Part shown: one piece after another, positions 5,144 to 5,241 of the stretch | Position numbering within the stretch: position 1 is the stretch's first letter | How the letters are laid out: the number at the start of each line of letters is the position of its first letter | DNA from: Chloroflexota bacterium | GTDB taxonomy: Bacteria; Chloroflexota; UBA6077 | Direction: 5' to 3' | DNA length: 5,241 nt | Assembly (NCBI GenBank): GCA_021786215.1 | Contig: JAJYNT010000257.1 | Location: 1-5,241, forward strand | Position numbers and translations under genes: made by a program | The notes under the pieces: model-generated | What the model was told of the DNA's origin: nothing | What the model saw: only the letters and a program-made list of their open reading frames with translations | The model's database searches: none

Positions 5144-5241
5144 GTGATCGAGGTTTTCGTTGAGAGCATCCGTGTGAACATGGCTAACTACAAACGGGTG
5201 GTCATGCTCAAGGAAAAGCAAGATGGACGCTACCTTCCGAT
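5144..5241 (+). CDS. DUF151 / bifunctional nuclease (BFN) domain protein, N-terminus only
   Basis: The first 32 codons are visible before the window ends. They encode VIEVFVESIRVNMANYKR followed by VVMLKEKQDGRYLP. The pattern of an acidic EV-x-VESIRV strand, then R-VV-LKE and DGRYLPI, is the characteristic start of DUF151 proteins, for which combined RNase/DNase activity has been reported in plant members; the bacterial role is less clear. The start is GTG 5144: AAAGGAG (5129-5135) sits 8 nt before it and the N-terminus fits the family. An internal ATG at 5180 would remove the first conserved strand. The gene has its own promoter and leader hairpin and appears to be transcribed separately from the Tat gene. 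Confidence 0.8.
   Translation, partial: MIEVFVESIRVNMANYKRVVMLKEKQDGRYLP

Noticed and set aside
4555..5181. 208-aa open frame on the - strand across the Tat gene end and the palindromic element
   Set aside because: It is antisense to the Tat gene, runs through the repeat element and the DUF151 promoter and start, and its translation has low-complexity composition with no family resemblance.

Overview
This is a high-GC bacterial chromosomal window with four host genes on the + strand (dnaN, recF, a tatA/tatB-type gene and the start of a DUF151 bifunctional-nuclease gene) and one complete insertion sequence on the - strand at its left end. The dnaN-recF pair is the core of the classical replication-initiation neighbourhood. 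The neighbours, GTG starts, GC content and MULE-type transposase would fit Chloroflexota or another deep-branching, high-GC bacterial lineage. That placement is inference; nothing here is diagnostic of a taxon.

Layout. Positions 12-1532 look like a whole insertion sequence of about 1.52 kb. Imperfect 29-bp terminal inverted repeats flank a single 429-aa Mutator/IS256-like DDE transposase. Its start codon sits directly beside a long hairpin that contains its Shine-Dalgarno sequence, and GC-rich hairpins follow its stop. Between the right end of the element and dnaN, about 120 bp holds a hairpin and a good sigma-70-type promoter (TTGATG-17-TATACT). dnaN (GTG start, 379 aa) is followed after 15 nt by recF (GTG start, 405 aa), most likely as one transcription unit. 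A separate TATAAT hexamer and a good ribosome-binding site precede the Tat gene (173 aa), which has an atypical basic, repeat-bearing tail.

The 459 bp between the Tat gene and the next gene is not empty. It holds a 144-bp palindromic, MITE/REP-like element bounded by matching TTGTCATCCTGAGC-type ends, then a probable intrinsic terminator, a TTGCGA-17-TAGAAT promoter, and a bipartite stem-loop that would form the extreme 5' end of the next transcript. The last 98 bases encode the N-terminus of a DUF151 (bifunctional nuclease) protein that runs off the window.

How the genes relate. DnaN (sliding clamp) and RecF (gap-repair loader) both act at the replication fork and are commonly co-transcribed. 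The Tat protein acts at the membrane in export of folded proteins and shows no functional link to them. I see no convincing undescribed multi-gene system. The most unusual material is non-coding: the insertion sequence next to the dnaN promoter, the hairpin over the transposase ribosome-binding site, the compound palindromic element and the 5' stem-loop ahead of the DUF151 gene.
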